Below, one piece after another: positions 43,930 to 51,356 of a DNA stretch of 64,000 bases; the stretch's first letter is position 1, and each line of letters opens with the position of its first letter. The stretch comes from Lactonifactor longoviformis DSM 17459. GTDB taxonomy: Bacteria; Bacillota; Clostridia; Lachnospirales; Lachnospiraceae. A program made the position numbers and the translations under genes. The notes beneath the pieces were generated by a model. It had not been told where the DNA came from. It saw only the letters and a list, made by a program, of their open reading frames with translations, and did not search any database. Location of the stretch: positions 62,001 through 126,000 of the forward strand of contig NZ_FQVI01000003.1 of assembly GCF_900129135.1 (NCBI RefSeq). Direction: 5' to 3'.

Positions 43930-45208
43930 TTTGGTTTTGATTTGTGCCATAGTTATGGTAATACTGATGTTCTTAAAAGTACCTGTGTTTATTGCGGTGC
44001 TGGCGGCCTCCGGTTTGTATTTTGCAGGAAATCCAAATGTTGCCAGTCAGATATTTGCACAGAGAGTAATGTCTGGCTCTGAGACATTATCTCTTCTGGC
44101 AATCCCCTTTTTTGTGTGTTCTGGAGTATTTATGAATTATTCCGGTGTGACAAAACGGATTATGGACTTCTGTTCGGTTATTACAGGAAAGATGTATGGA
44201 GGACTTGCCCAGGTTAACGTTCTTCTGTCTACTCTGATGGGCGGCTTGTCAGGCTCTAACCTGGCAGATGCTGCAATGGAGGCTAAGATGTTGGTTCCGG
44301 AAATGGAGAAAAAGGGATTTACAAAATCTTTTTCTACTGTTGTGACAGCTGTGAGCGCTATGATTACACCGCTGATCCCTCCTGGAATCGCAATGATTAT
44401 CTATGGCACCATCGCGAATGTATCCATTGGCAAATTGTTTGTGGCCGGCATTGGTCCAGGTGTGCTGCTCTGTGCGGCCATGATGATCCTTGTACGGTTT
44501 ATGTCTAAAAAAAGAGGCTATCTGCCCACCAGGACAGAGCGTGTTCCCCCGGCCCAACTCTGGGCGGCCCTTCGCAAGGCTATTCTCCCTTTGCTGCTTC
44601 CACTGGTAATTATCGGAGGGATTCGTCTTGGAATCTTTACGCCTACTGAGGCAGGGGCGGTTGCTATCATCTATGCTTTGATACTGGCTGTTGTATACAG
44701 GGAGCTTTCGGTGGGGGGATTTCGGGAGGCGATAAAGGAAACGGTTTTTACAACATCCTCTGTCATGGTTATTATAGCTGCGGCCTCTGCATTTTCCTGG
44801 ATTTTAACGTATGAGAAGATTCCCCAACAGTTTACAAGTTATATGATCTCTGTTTGCGACAATAAATATGTATTTCTGATTGCAGTTAACATTTTCCTGA
44901 TTCTTGTAGGAATGTTTATTGAGGGGAATGCAACGATGCTGATCCTGGTCCCAATGCTTGCACCAGTGGCAAATCAATACGGGATTGATCCTATTCAGTT
45001 TGCTATGATATATATTTTCAATTCCTCTATCGGCTGTGTAACCCCTCCCCTGGGAACCTTGATTTTTGTTACCTGTGGAATCACGAAATGTAAAATCCGG
45101 GATTTTATATCAGAGGCGGGGCCGTTTTATATTATGCTGCTCATATGCCTGCTTTTACTGACTTTTGTGCCATTTTTCTCAACAGGGCTTGTGAACCTTA
45201 TATATTAA
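43919..45208 (+). CDS. dctM: TRAP transporter large permease (DctM)
   Basis: The 429-residue protein has about 12 membrane segments and DctM motifs: GGLSGSNLADAAMEAKML near residue 106, TPLIPPGIAMIIYG near 150 and a mirrored C-terminal half with GCVTPPLGTLIF. AAGGAGG precedes the ATG. It completes the TRAP transporter of the four-carbon acid operon. Confidence 0.93.
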   Translation: MSGNLVLICAIVMVILMFLKVPVFIAVLAASGLYFAGNPNVASQIFAQRVMSGSETLSLLAIPFFVCSGVFMNYSGVTKRIMDFCSVITGKMYGGLAQVNVLLSTLMGGLSGSNLADAAMEAKMLVPEMEKKGFTKSFSTVVTAVSAMITPLIPPGIAMIIYGTIANVSIGKLFVAGIGPGVLLCAAMMILVRFMSKKRGYLPTRTERVPPAQLWAALRKAILPLLLPLVIIGGIRLGIFTPTEAGAVAIIYALILAVVYRELSVGGFREAIKETVFTTSSVMVIIAAASAFSWILTYEKIPQQFTSYMISVCDNKYVFLIAVNIFLILVGMFIEGNATMLILVPMLAPVANQYGIDPIQFAMIYIFNSSIGCVTPPLGTLIFVTCGITKCKIRDFISEAGPFYIMLLICLLLLTFVPFFSTGLVNLIY

Positions 45209-45211
45209 GAA

Positions 45212-46483
45212 ATGGAGAAACAGATTATGGATGGTAGACAGAAATTGAAAGAAACGTTAGAACACCGGGACTGCGGAAAGGTCACATTTGACCTGGGAGG
45301 AACAAAGGCCACGGGAATAAGCGCCAGTCTGCTGTACCGGCTGAGAAAACAGTACGGAAGAGATGAACCGGTAAAAATATATGACACGTACCAGATGGTA
45401 GGCCTTGTTGATGATAAGGACGCTGAAATGTTTGGCATTGATGTCCTTCCTCTGTGGAGTGATATGACAGTATTTGGTTATCGGAATGATAAGTGGAAAA
45501 CGTGGACAACACCGGATGGTACGCCGGCACTGATTGGGGAAGGCTGCGTTATGTCTGAGAAGGGCGGACGCTTATATATTCATCCTAAGGGAGACTTGAA
45601 TGCAAGGCCCAGCGGCTGTATGCCTCAGGGCGGTTTCTACTTTGACTATCTAACCAGACAGGATGCATTTGATGAAGAAAGGCTGAGTGGATATGAAGAC
45701 TACCTGGAACAGCTGGAGGTGATGACCATTGATGATACCACTTTAAAATTCTATGAAGACCAGGCAGATTATTATTACAGCCATACAGGATGCGGCCTGG
45801 TACTCAATGCAGAATACGGGAACCTGGGATCACAGACTATGCTGAATGGAGGATATGCAAAGCTGACTCCCGGGATTCGGGATTTTAGCGAGTTTTTAGT
45901 GGCACACAGCCTGTATCCGAAATATATAGAAGAAATATTTGAGGCGTGGACGAAGCTCTGCATCAGGAACCTGAAGCTACTCAGACAGGCTGTAGGGGAT
46001 AAAGCGCAGGCTGTATTTCTATGCGGGACAGATTTTGGCACACAGCATTCGGAGATTATGTCAAAAAAGATGTTCCAGAAACTGTATATGCCATATTTTA
46101 AAAGAATAAATGGCTGGGTCCATGAGAATACTTCATGGAAAACCGTTTACCACAGCTGCGGTTCACTGGTGAACATCCTGGAGGACATGATTGACTGCGG
46201 TATAGACTGTTTAAACCCCATTCAACTGTCCGCAGACCATATGGATCCCCAAAGTCTGAAGGCGCAGTATGGCAGGAGGCTGACCTTTTGGGGGGGCGGT
46301 GTGGATTCACAGACAACCATGGCCCATGGGACGCCGGAAGATGTCGAGCGCGAGATGAGAAAAAATATTGATATCCTGCGGAAAGACGGCGGATTTGTCT
46401 TTTCAGTGGTACATAACCTGCAGAATAATTTTGCCATGGAAAACGTTCAGAGGGTTTTTGATGTGTTGAGAGAATACAGATAA
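45212..46483 (+). CDS. URO-D superfamily protein with HSCG motif but altered C-terminal site
   Basis: A 423-residue member of the URO-D/MtaA superfamily. It opens with RQKLKETLEHRD and has the zinc-type motif YHSCGSLV near residue 308 followed by CGIDCLNPIQ, and FWGGGVDSQ. The C-terminal strand reads SVVHNLQNN. It is the third family member in the window and again sits beside a transporter and sugar-acid enzymes. Its reaction is not known. An ATG at 45227 is an alternative start; GAGAAATG context is weak at both. Confidence 0.75.
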   Translation: MEKQIMDGRQKLKETLEHRDCGKVTFDLGGTKATGISASLLYRLRKQYGRDEPVKIYDTYQMVGLVDDKDAEMFGIDVLPLWSDMTVFGYRNDKWKTWTTPDGTPALIGEGCVMSEKGGRLYIHPKGDLNARPSGCMPQGGFYFDYLTRQDAFDEERLSGYEDYLEQLEVMTIDDTTLKFYEDQADYYYSHTGCGLVLNAEYGNLGSQTMLNGGYAKLTPGIRDFSEFLVAHSLYPKYIEEIFEAWTKLCIRNLKLLRQAVGDKAQAVFLCGTDFGTQHSEIMSKKMFQKLYMPYFKRINGWVHENTSWKTVYHSCGSLVNILEDMIDCGIDCLNPIQLSADHMDPQSLKAQYGRRLTFWGGGVDSQTTMAHGTPEDVEREMRKNIDILRKDGGFVFSVVHNLQNNFAMENVQRVFDVLREYR

Positions 46484-46504
46484 CAGAAAGTAAGGAGGAG
46501 GACA

Positions 46505-47866
46505 ATGAAATTTGATCATTTACACCCGGCAGATCAGATCTGCCAGATTATGAAACGTATATATGACAGAAAGGAAACTACTGTCTCAGGAGGTAATTTA
46601 TCCATACGGGATTCGGAGGGGCACATCTGGGTATCTCCCTCAGGGGGAGATAAGGGAAACCTTCAACACGATGATGTGCTGGAGATTCTGCCGGATGGGA
46701 CGGTGATCGGCACAAAGCCGGCGTCCTTGGAGACACCTATCCATCAGGCGATTCTTGCAGCTAGACAGGACATAAAAGCCGTTCTTCATGCGCATTCCCC
46801 GGCTGCGGTAGCTCTAAGTATCGTACATGAAACACCTCAGACCATGCTGTATCCGGCGCTTGCCAATATTGCGGGAAAATCAGCTCTTGCCGTATATGGT
46901 GCGCCGGGAAGTGATACTCTTGCTGCTAATGTGGCGAAAGTATTCAAAGAGGGCTGTGATGTTGCTATTTTAGAGAATCATGGTTTATTTATTGGGAGTA
47001 CCCGCAGCATGAAGCATGCATTTGAGGTCTTTGATGCCATTGATTTTGGGATCCGAACTCAGCTGAATACTCCAGTCCTGTGCGGCCATGAGCCCAGCCT
47101 GATCAGGGAGGCACAGCTGAAGGAATACAACGAGAGGGCTCAGGTTCCGGTGATGGGTACATTCGCTCCTGACGGAGTTGGAAATGAGGAGCAGCTGCAG
47201 CGAGAGATGATGGCGATGCTATGTAAACGTGCCTGCCAGAAAGAGATATTTTCAGCTACCGGCGGAGTTATTTCAGCAAGGGTAGACGGGAACTCTTTCC
47301 TCATTACACCTCAAGGGCTGGATCATGCCTATGCGGATCCAGACGATATGGTACTTATACAGAATGGGAAATGTGAGGAAGGAAAGGTCCCTCAGTTTTA
47401 TGCGGAGCTTTTCCAAAAGATATATGATAAGAATCCCGGAATCGGCGGCATAGTAGCGGCGAACCCGCCTTATGCCATGTGCTATGCTGTATCGGAGACA
47501 GACTATGACATTACACTGATCCCGGAAAGTTATAACATTCTGATGAGTACAAAAAAGTTTCCTTTCGGCAGTACCTTTACGAAGCAGGACGAAATTGCGG
47601 AATACCTGGCAGTAAATCGTCCGGTGGCAATAGTGGAAAACGAGTGCTATATTATTGCAAGCCCTGCAGTATTCAAATCCTTTGACCGCTTTGAGATTAC
47701 AGAATACAGCGCAAAATCGGTAAATATGACAATCCGGGGACAGAAAAAAATTGTAAATATTACAGAAGAACAGATGAAAGAACTGTCAGTAAGGGTAAAA
47801 GATCGACAGAAGAAGCTTGCAGAAGCAGAGCGCAGCAGAATGGAAAGCAAAATACATAAGAAATAG
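46505..47866 (+). CDS. tandem class II aldolase/adducin protein with inactive second domain
   Basis: The 453-residue protein holds two aldolase-like domains. Domain 1 (~1-215) keeps the catalytic/metal set of fuculose-phosphate aldolases: E76 (LETP), H95 and H97 (HAHSP) and H159 (ENHG). Domain 2 (~225-430) follows the same fold order but reads AANPP where HAHSP should be and ENECY for ENHG, so metal binding is lost. Class II aldolase-like enzymes (OtnC group) decarboxylate 3-oxo-tetronate 4-phosphates, fitting this operon. AAGGAGGAG precedes the ATG. Confidence 0.82.
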   Translation: MKFDHLHPADQICQIMKRIYDRKETTVSGGNLSIRDSEGHIWVSPSGGDKGNLQHDDVLEILPDGTVIGTKPASLETPIHQAILAARQDIKAVLHAHSPAAVALSIVHETPQTMLYPALANIAGKSALAVYGAPGSDTLAANVAKVFKEGCDVAILENHGLFIGSTRSMKHAFEVFDAIDFGIRTQLNTPVLCGHEPSLIREAQLKEYNERAQVPVMGTFAPDGVGNEEQLQREMMAMLCKRACQKEIFSATGGVISARVDGNSFLITPQGLDHAYADPDDMVLIQNGKCEEGKVPQFYAELFQKIYDKNPGIGGIVAANPPYAMCYAVSETDYDITLIPESYNILMSTKKFPFGSTFTKQDEIAEYLAVNRPVAIVENECYIIASPAVFKSFDRFEITEYSAKSVNMTIRGQKKIVNITEEQMKELSVRVKDRQKKLAEAERSRMESKIHKK

Positions 47867-47881
47867 TTTGGGGATAGAGCT

Positions 47882-49438
47882 ATGGCAGAATATTTAATTG
47901 GAATTGATGTGGGCACCACTAATGTTAAGGCAGGCCTTTTTACGGACGGAGGAGAATTGTGTGCACTGGGAAGTGGTACACATAAAACCTATTTCCGGGG
48001 AAATATGATGGCTGAACAGAGACCTGAGGAATGGTGGGACTCTGCTGTTTCCGCTATAAGGCAGATGCTGCAGCGGGCAGGACTTTCTCCTGCTGATAAG
48101 ATTTTGGGTATATCTGTCAGCTCTCAGGCGCCGTCCCTGGTACCTGTAGACAGGGAGGGACGGGTCCTTCGGGATGCTCTTATCTGGATGGACCGAAGGG
48201 CAGAAAAAGAATTAAGGGAAATTGTAAACACCATTGAATATACCCGATTCAGAGAAATAACAGGGGCATCTCCAGATAGCTTTTACCTGCTTCCCAAGCT
48301 ATACTGGTATAAAAAACAGGAGCGTGAATTATTTAAAAAAACGGAGTTTGTCCTGCAGACTAACGGCTATATTAATTACCGTCTGACTCATGAGAGAAGC
48401 TATGATATCTCTCATGCTATGCTCAGCCTGTGTATGGATGTCCGAACCGGTACATTTTCCGAGGAGATAGAAAAGGCCGTGGGGATGAACTTTGGCTCCT
48501 TGTTTCCGCCTGTGAATAAGAATGAGGAGTTGATTGGAACTGTCACAAGAGACGCTGCTGAAGTCACGGGCATTCCTGAGGGTACTCCGGTTGCCGCAGG
48601 AACTACAGATACCATTGCGGCTTTGTTAAGCTTTGGCATGTCCCGGCCGGGGGAGGCGGCAGAGATTACAGGGACTTCTACGCTGGCCTATTTTACTCAC
48701 GGGGAGAAACTTGCGGATCCCGGGAGGCTAATGCTGAAACAAAGTCCGGTTCCCTCCATTCCAACGATTTTGAATGCGCCCATTAACGCCACAGGAGCGT
48801 CTGTGAAATGGTACCTGGATATGATGGGTGAAAAAATAAAGAATCAGGCGGAAAGGGAAAAAAAAGAGGTGCTGGATTTGTTTACGGAGCATGCTGCTCA
48901 CGCAAGCCCCGGATGCGGTGGATTGCTTTACTTTCCCTATCTGATGGGGGAGAGAGGCCCTCTTTGGAATACCTATGCGAGAGGGATGTTTATAGGTATG
49001 ACCCTGGATACTACAGAAAGTGATCTGGCTAGATCCATTCTTGAAGGGACATCCTACGCCCTGCGTCATTTGTGTGAGGAGGCTAAGAAACTAGGTGCCA
49101 GACCTGAAAGTATGAGGGTGTCTGGAGGAGGAGCAGCGAATGCTCTGTGGCTTGAGATTAAAGCGTCCGTCCTTAACATACCTGTATTAGTTCCGGATAG
49201 AAAGAGCGGAAATGCCATATTAGGAGATGCGCTACTGGCAGGTAAAGCAGTGGGGCTTTATGATGATTTGGGGAAAACCAGCAGTGAATTTGTAACCATA
49301 GACAAAGTGATTGAACCTAAAAAAGACTGGGTGGAAGTATACGAGAAACTTTACCCTTATTATAGAAGCATGTATCAGTGCCTTGATCCGGAATTGAAGA
49401 AACTGGCAGACACTGTGGAAGAGTTGCAGGGAAGATGA
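47882..49438 (+). CDS. FGGY-family carbohydrate kinase
   Basis: The 518-residue kinase has the N-terminal phosphate-binding GIDVGTTNVKAGLF, the mid-protein EITGTSTLAYF and the C-terminal adenosine motif SGGGAANALWLEIKA. The family includes xylulokinase, erythritol kinase and related enzymes, which phosphorylate sugars or polyols. It lies 15 bases after the double aldolase gene and overlaps the next frame. The substrate is unresolved; a C4 or C5 sugar or polyol is plausible from context. Confidence 0.88.
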   Translation: MAEYLIGIDVGTTNVKAGLFTDGGELCALGSGTHKTYFRGNMMAEQRPEEWWDSAVSAIRQMLQRAGLSPADKILGISVSSQAPSLVPVDREGRVLRDALIWMDRRAEKELREIVNTIEYTRFREITGASPDSFYLLPKLYWYKKQERELFKKTEFVLQTNGYINYRLTHERSYDISHAMLSLCMDVRTGTFSEEIEKAVGMNFGSLFPPVNKNEELIGTVTRDAAEVTGIPEGTPVAAGTTDTIAALLSFGMSRPGEAAEITGTSTLAYFTHGEKLADPGRLMLKQSPVPSIPTILNAPINATGASVKWYLDMMGEKIKNQAEREKKEVLDLFTEHAAHASPGCGGLLYFPYLMGERGPLWNTYARGMFIGMTLDTTESDLARSILEGTSYALRHLCEEAKKLGARPESMRVSGGGAANALWLEIKASVLNIPVLVPDRKSGNAILGDALLAGKAVGLYDDLGKTSSEFVTIDKVIEPKKDWVEVYEKLYPYYRSMYQCLDPELKKLADTVEELQGR

Positions 49439-49455
49439 AAAAAGGAGATGAAAAT

Positions 49456-50556
49456 ATGAAGGTATTAGTGACCATGAAATTTCCTGAAGAATACCACGGG
49501 GAATTGGCGAAGATTACAGCAGACTATACTCAGGCGGGCAGGGGTTTTGACGGTTATAAACTTACACAGGAGCAGATGATAGCAAATCTTCAGGGATGCG
49601 ACATTGTACTGAATGGCGTGGAGATGATTGACAAAGCGGTGATGGAGGAATGCCCGGAGCTGAAGGCAATCTTTTGCGGAAGAAACGAGGCATTTGCCAG
49701 TGTAGACATTGAGGAGGCAACCAGAAGGAAGATCCCTGTAATCGGATGCGCAGGGAGGAATGCGGTATCAGTAGCTGAGTTCACGATAGGATTGCTGCTC
49801 TCCCTGTGCAAGAGGATTGCTCTGATGGACTACCTTATGAAATACACGGATACTTTGGTAGGGAAAGAATATGATGATAAAAAGCAGAGCAAAGAAAAAG
49901 TGAGCTCAGCTTGGTCGGTGGATCCTAAGGGGCCAAATGCAGTATACGGAGGATATCCGGAACTATATGGAAAAAAATTTGGTCAGATTGGATTCGGAAT
50001 GATAGGAAAAGAAGTGGCAAAGAGAGCACAGGCGTTTGGGATGGAGCTGCTGATTAGTGACCCATTTGCAGATAAAGATGCGGTAAAAGAGATGGAAGGT
50101 AGAGTAGTGCCTCTGGAGGTACTCATGGAACAGGCAGACTTCATCTCCATTAACTGTAATGTTAATAAAGGGACGATTGGAATGGTAAATGAGGAAATGC
50201 TCTCCCGAATGAAACCGTCTGCCTATATTATTAATACTGCAAGAGCCCCTATTATGGATTATGACGCCCTGTACCGCTTGTTGAAGGAGAATAAAATAGC
50301 AGGAGCAGCCCTGGATGTATATCCTATTGAGCCCCTTCCCAAGAACCATCCTCTTCTGGAACTCCCTAATGTAGTGCTGACTCCGCATTTTGCAGGCCAG
50401 TCAAAGGAGATCACGAATCACATGAATGAAATGATCTTAAGAGACCTGAAACTTCTGCTGTCCGGGAAGCGGCCGGTGAATATCTGCAATCCTGAGGTTC
50501 TGGACGCCTTCTTTCAAGAAAATGAGGAGCTTCTAATACTTAAAACTAAAGAATGA
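49456..50556 (+). CDS. D-isomer-specific 2-hydroxyacid dehydrogenase
   Basis: About 366 residues. The NAD-binding GFGMIGKEVAKRA lies near residue 179; the catalytic Arg is in NTARAP, Glu in YPIEPLP and His in LTPHFAG. It interconverts a 2-keto acid and a D-2-hydroxyacid. AAAGGAGATG supports ATG 49456 over the in-frame ATG at 49435, which overlaps the kinase stop. It is the last gene of the long operon and is followed by a terminator-like hairpin. Confidence 0.9.
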   Translation: MKVLVTMKFPEEYHGELAKITADYTQAGRGFDGYKLTQEQMIANLQGCDIVLNGVEMIDKAVMEECPELKAIFCGRNEAFASVDIEEATRRKIPVIGCAGRNAVSVAEFTIGLLLSLCKRIALMDYLMKYTDTLVGKEYDDKKQSKEKVSSAWSVDPKGPNAVYGGYPELYGKKFGQIGFGMIGKEVAKRAQAFGMELLISDPFADKDAVKEMEGRVVPLEVLMEQADFISINCNVNKGTIGMVNEEMLSRMKPSAYIINTARAPIMDYDALYRLLKENKIAGAALDVYPIEPLPKNHPLLELPNVVLTPHFAGQSKEITNHMNEMILRDLKLLLSGKRPVNICNPEVLDAFFQENEELLILKTKE

Positions 50557-50570
50557 TTCCTCCCAGAAAA

Positions 50571-50622
50571 AGTGCCGCGGGTTCCATAGATATCATGGGC
50601 CGCGGCACTCTTGTTCTATTTT
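50571..50622 (+). terminator. terminator closing the four-carbon acid operon
   Basis: AGTGCCGCGG pairs with CCGCGGCACT across an 18-base loop, followed by an interrupted T-rich tail (CTTGTTCTATTTTT). It ends the operon before the yjdF promoter. Confidence 0.75.
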
Positions 50623-50737
50623 TGTTCCATCATCTAGAACTGTTCCGGTGCACCATACGGGAAGGTTCTGTCCAAAAGCCAGAAGGAAGTTTTCTGTGCA
50701 CTTGGAAAAAAGGAATTGTAGAGAGTTATGCAGGCTA

Positions 50738-50768
50738 TTGACAGGGTACCCTATACGGCGGGTATAAT
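50738..50768 (+). promoter_or_regulatory. promoter of the yjdF transcript
   Basis: TTGACA (50738-50743) and TATAAT (50763-50768) are perfect hexamers with a 19-base spacing, slightly long. The riboswitch begins a few bases after the -10. Confidence 0.65.
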
Positions 50769-50775
50769 AGAGAGG

Positions 50776-50896
50776 CAGAGATAAAAACACAGTCCCGGTA
50801 GGTAGTCCGGGCGCAGCGGCGGATATTCATAAAAGCGCTGTCAGTAACCTTCCTCCTTAGGTCGTCCGTTCTTTGCCGTGAATTTTTATATTTAAG
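50776..50896 (+). ncRNA. yjdF-motif riboswitch
   Basis: The ~120-base leader between the promoter and yjdF opens with AGAGATAAAAACACAG, has a GC-rich stem CCCGG/CCGGG at 50793-50810, then GCAGCGG, and ends with TTCCTCCTTAG and the AAGGAGG of the gene, which could pair to hide the ribosome binding site. The yjdF RNA motif is known to precede yjdF genes in Firmicutes and to bind azaaromatic compounds. The call rests on position and leader layout; no covariance search was possible. Confidence 0.75.
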
Positions 50897-50907
50897 GAGG
50901 AATTATC

Positions 50908-51324
50908 ATGGACAAAGTATCGGTAACCCTGGAAGTTTTTTTTGAAGATCCCTTCTGGGTAGGGATTGTGGAAAGAGTAACAGACGGCATGCTGGATGCA
51001 GCCAAGATTACATTCGGGCCGGAGCCAAAAGAATGGCAGGTATGGGACTTTTTTCTGAAAAACTATGGGAAGCTGCGATTTAGTCCGGCTGTCGCGGCCT
51101 GTGTAAAGGAAAAGAGTGCAAACCCCAAGCGTAAGCAGCGGGAGGCAAAAAAGCAGCTGGAACATGCGGGGATGGGAACCAGGTCCCAGCAGGCATTGAA
51201 ATTACAGCAGGAGCAGTCGAAGACCGAGCGCAGAGTTCGCAGCAGACTGCAGAGAGAAGAAGAACAGCAGCGCAGATTTGAGCTGCGGCAGCAGAAGAAA
51301 AGAGAAAAGCATAGAGGCAGATAG
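50908..51324 (+). CDS. yjdF: YjdF family protein
   Basis: The 138-residue protein is a clear YjdF: LEVFFEDPFWVGIVER at the head, ITFGPEPKEW near residue 36, FFLKNYGKLRFSPAV near 49, NPKRKQREAKKQL near 72 and a highly charged tail ending KKREKHRGR. Its biochemical role is unknown; it is thought to deal with toxic azaaromatics because its riboswitch senses them. TTAAGGAGG precedes the ATG. A hairpin with a short T-run overlaps its stop codon. Confidence 0.95.
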   Translation: MDKVSVTLEVFFEDPFWVGIVERVTDGMLDAAKITFGPEPKEWQVWDFFLKNYGKLRFSPAVAACVKEKSANPKRKQREAKKQLEHAGMGTRSQQALKLQQEQSKTERRVRSRLQREEEQQRRFELRQQKKREKHRGR

Positions 51325-51337
51325 TACTGCCTCTTTT
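51313..51337 (+). terminator. partial intrinsic terminator overlapping the yjdF stop
   Basis: AGAGGCAG (51313-51320) pairs with CTGCCTCT (51327-51334) around ATAGTA, followed by TTT. The yjdF stop TAG lies in the loop. Ribosomes finishing yjdF would disrupt the stem, so read-through to the exporter may depend on yjdF translation. Confidence 0.6.
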
Positions 51338-51356
51338 GCTGTTAGGGGGAATTGCA

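Noticed and set aside
12850-46483. Calling the three URO-D-family proteins HemE
   Set aside because: They sit in sugar operons, two have the MtaA-type HSCG motif, and none has haem genes nearby.
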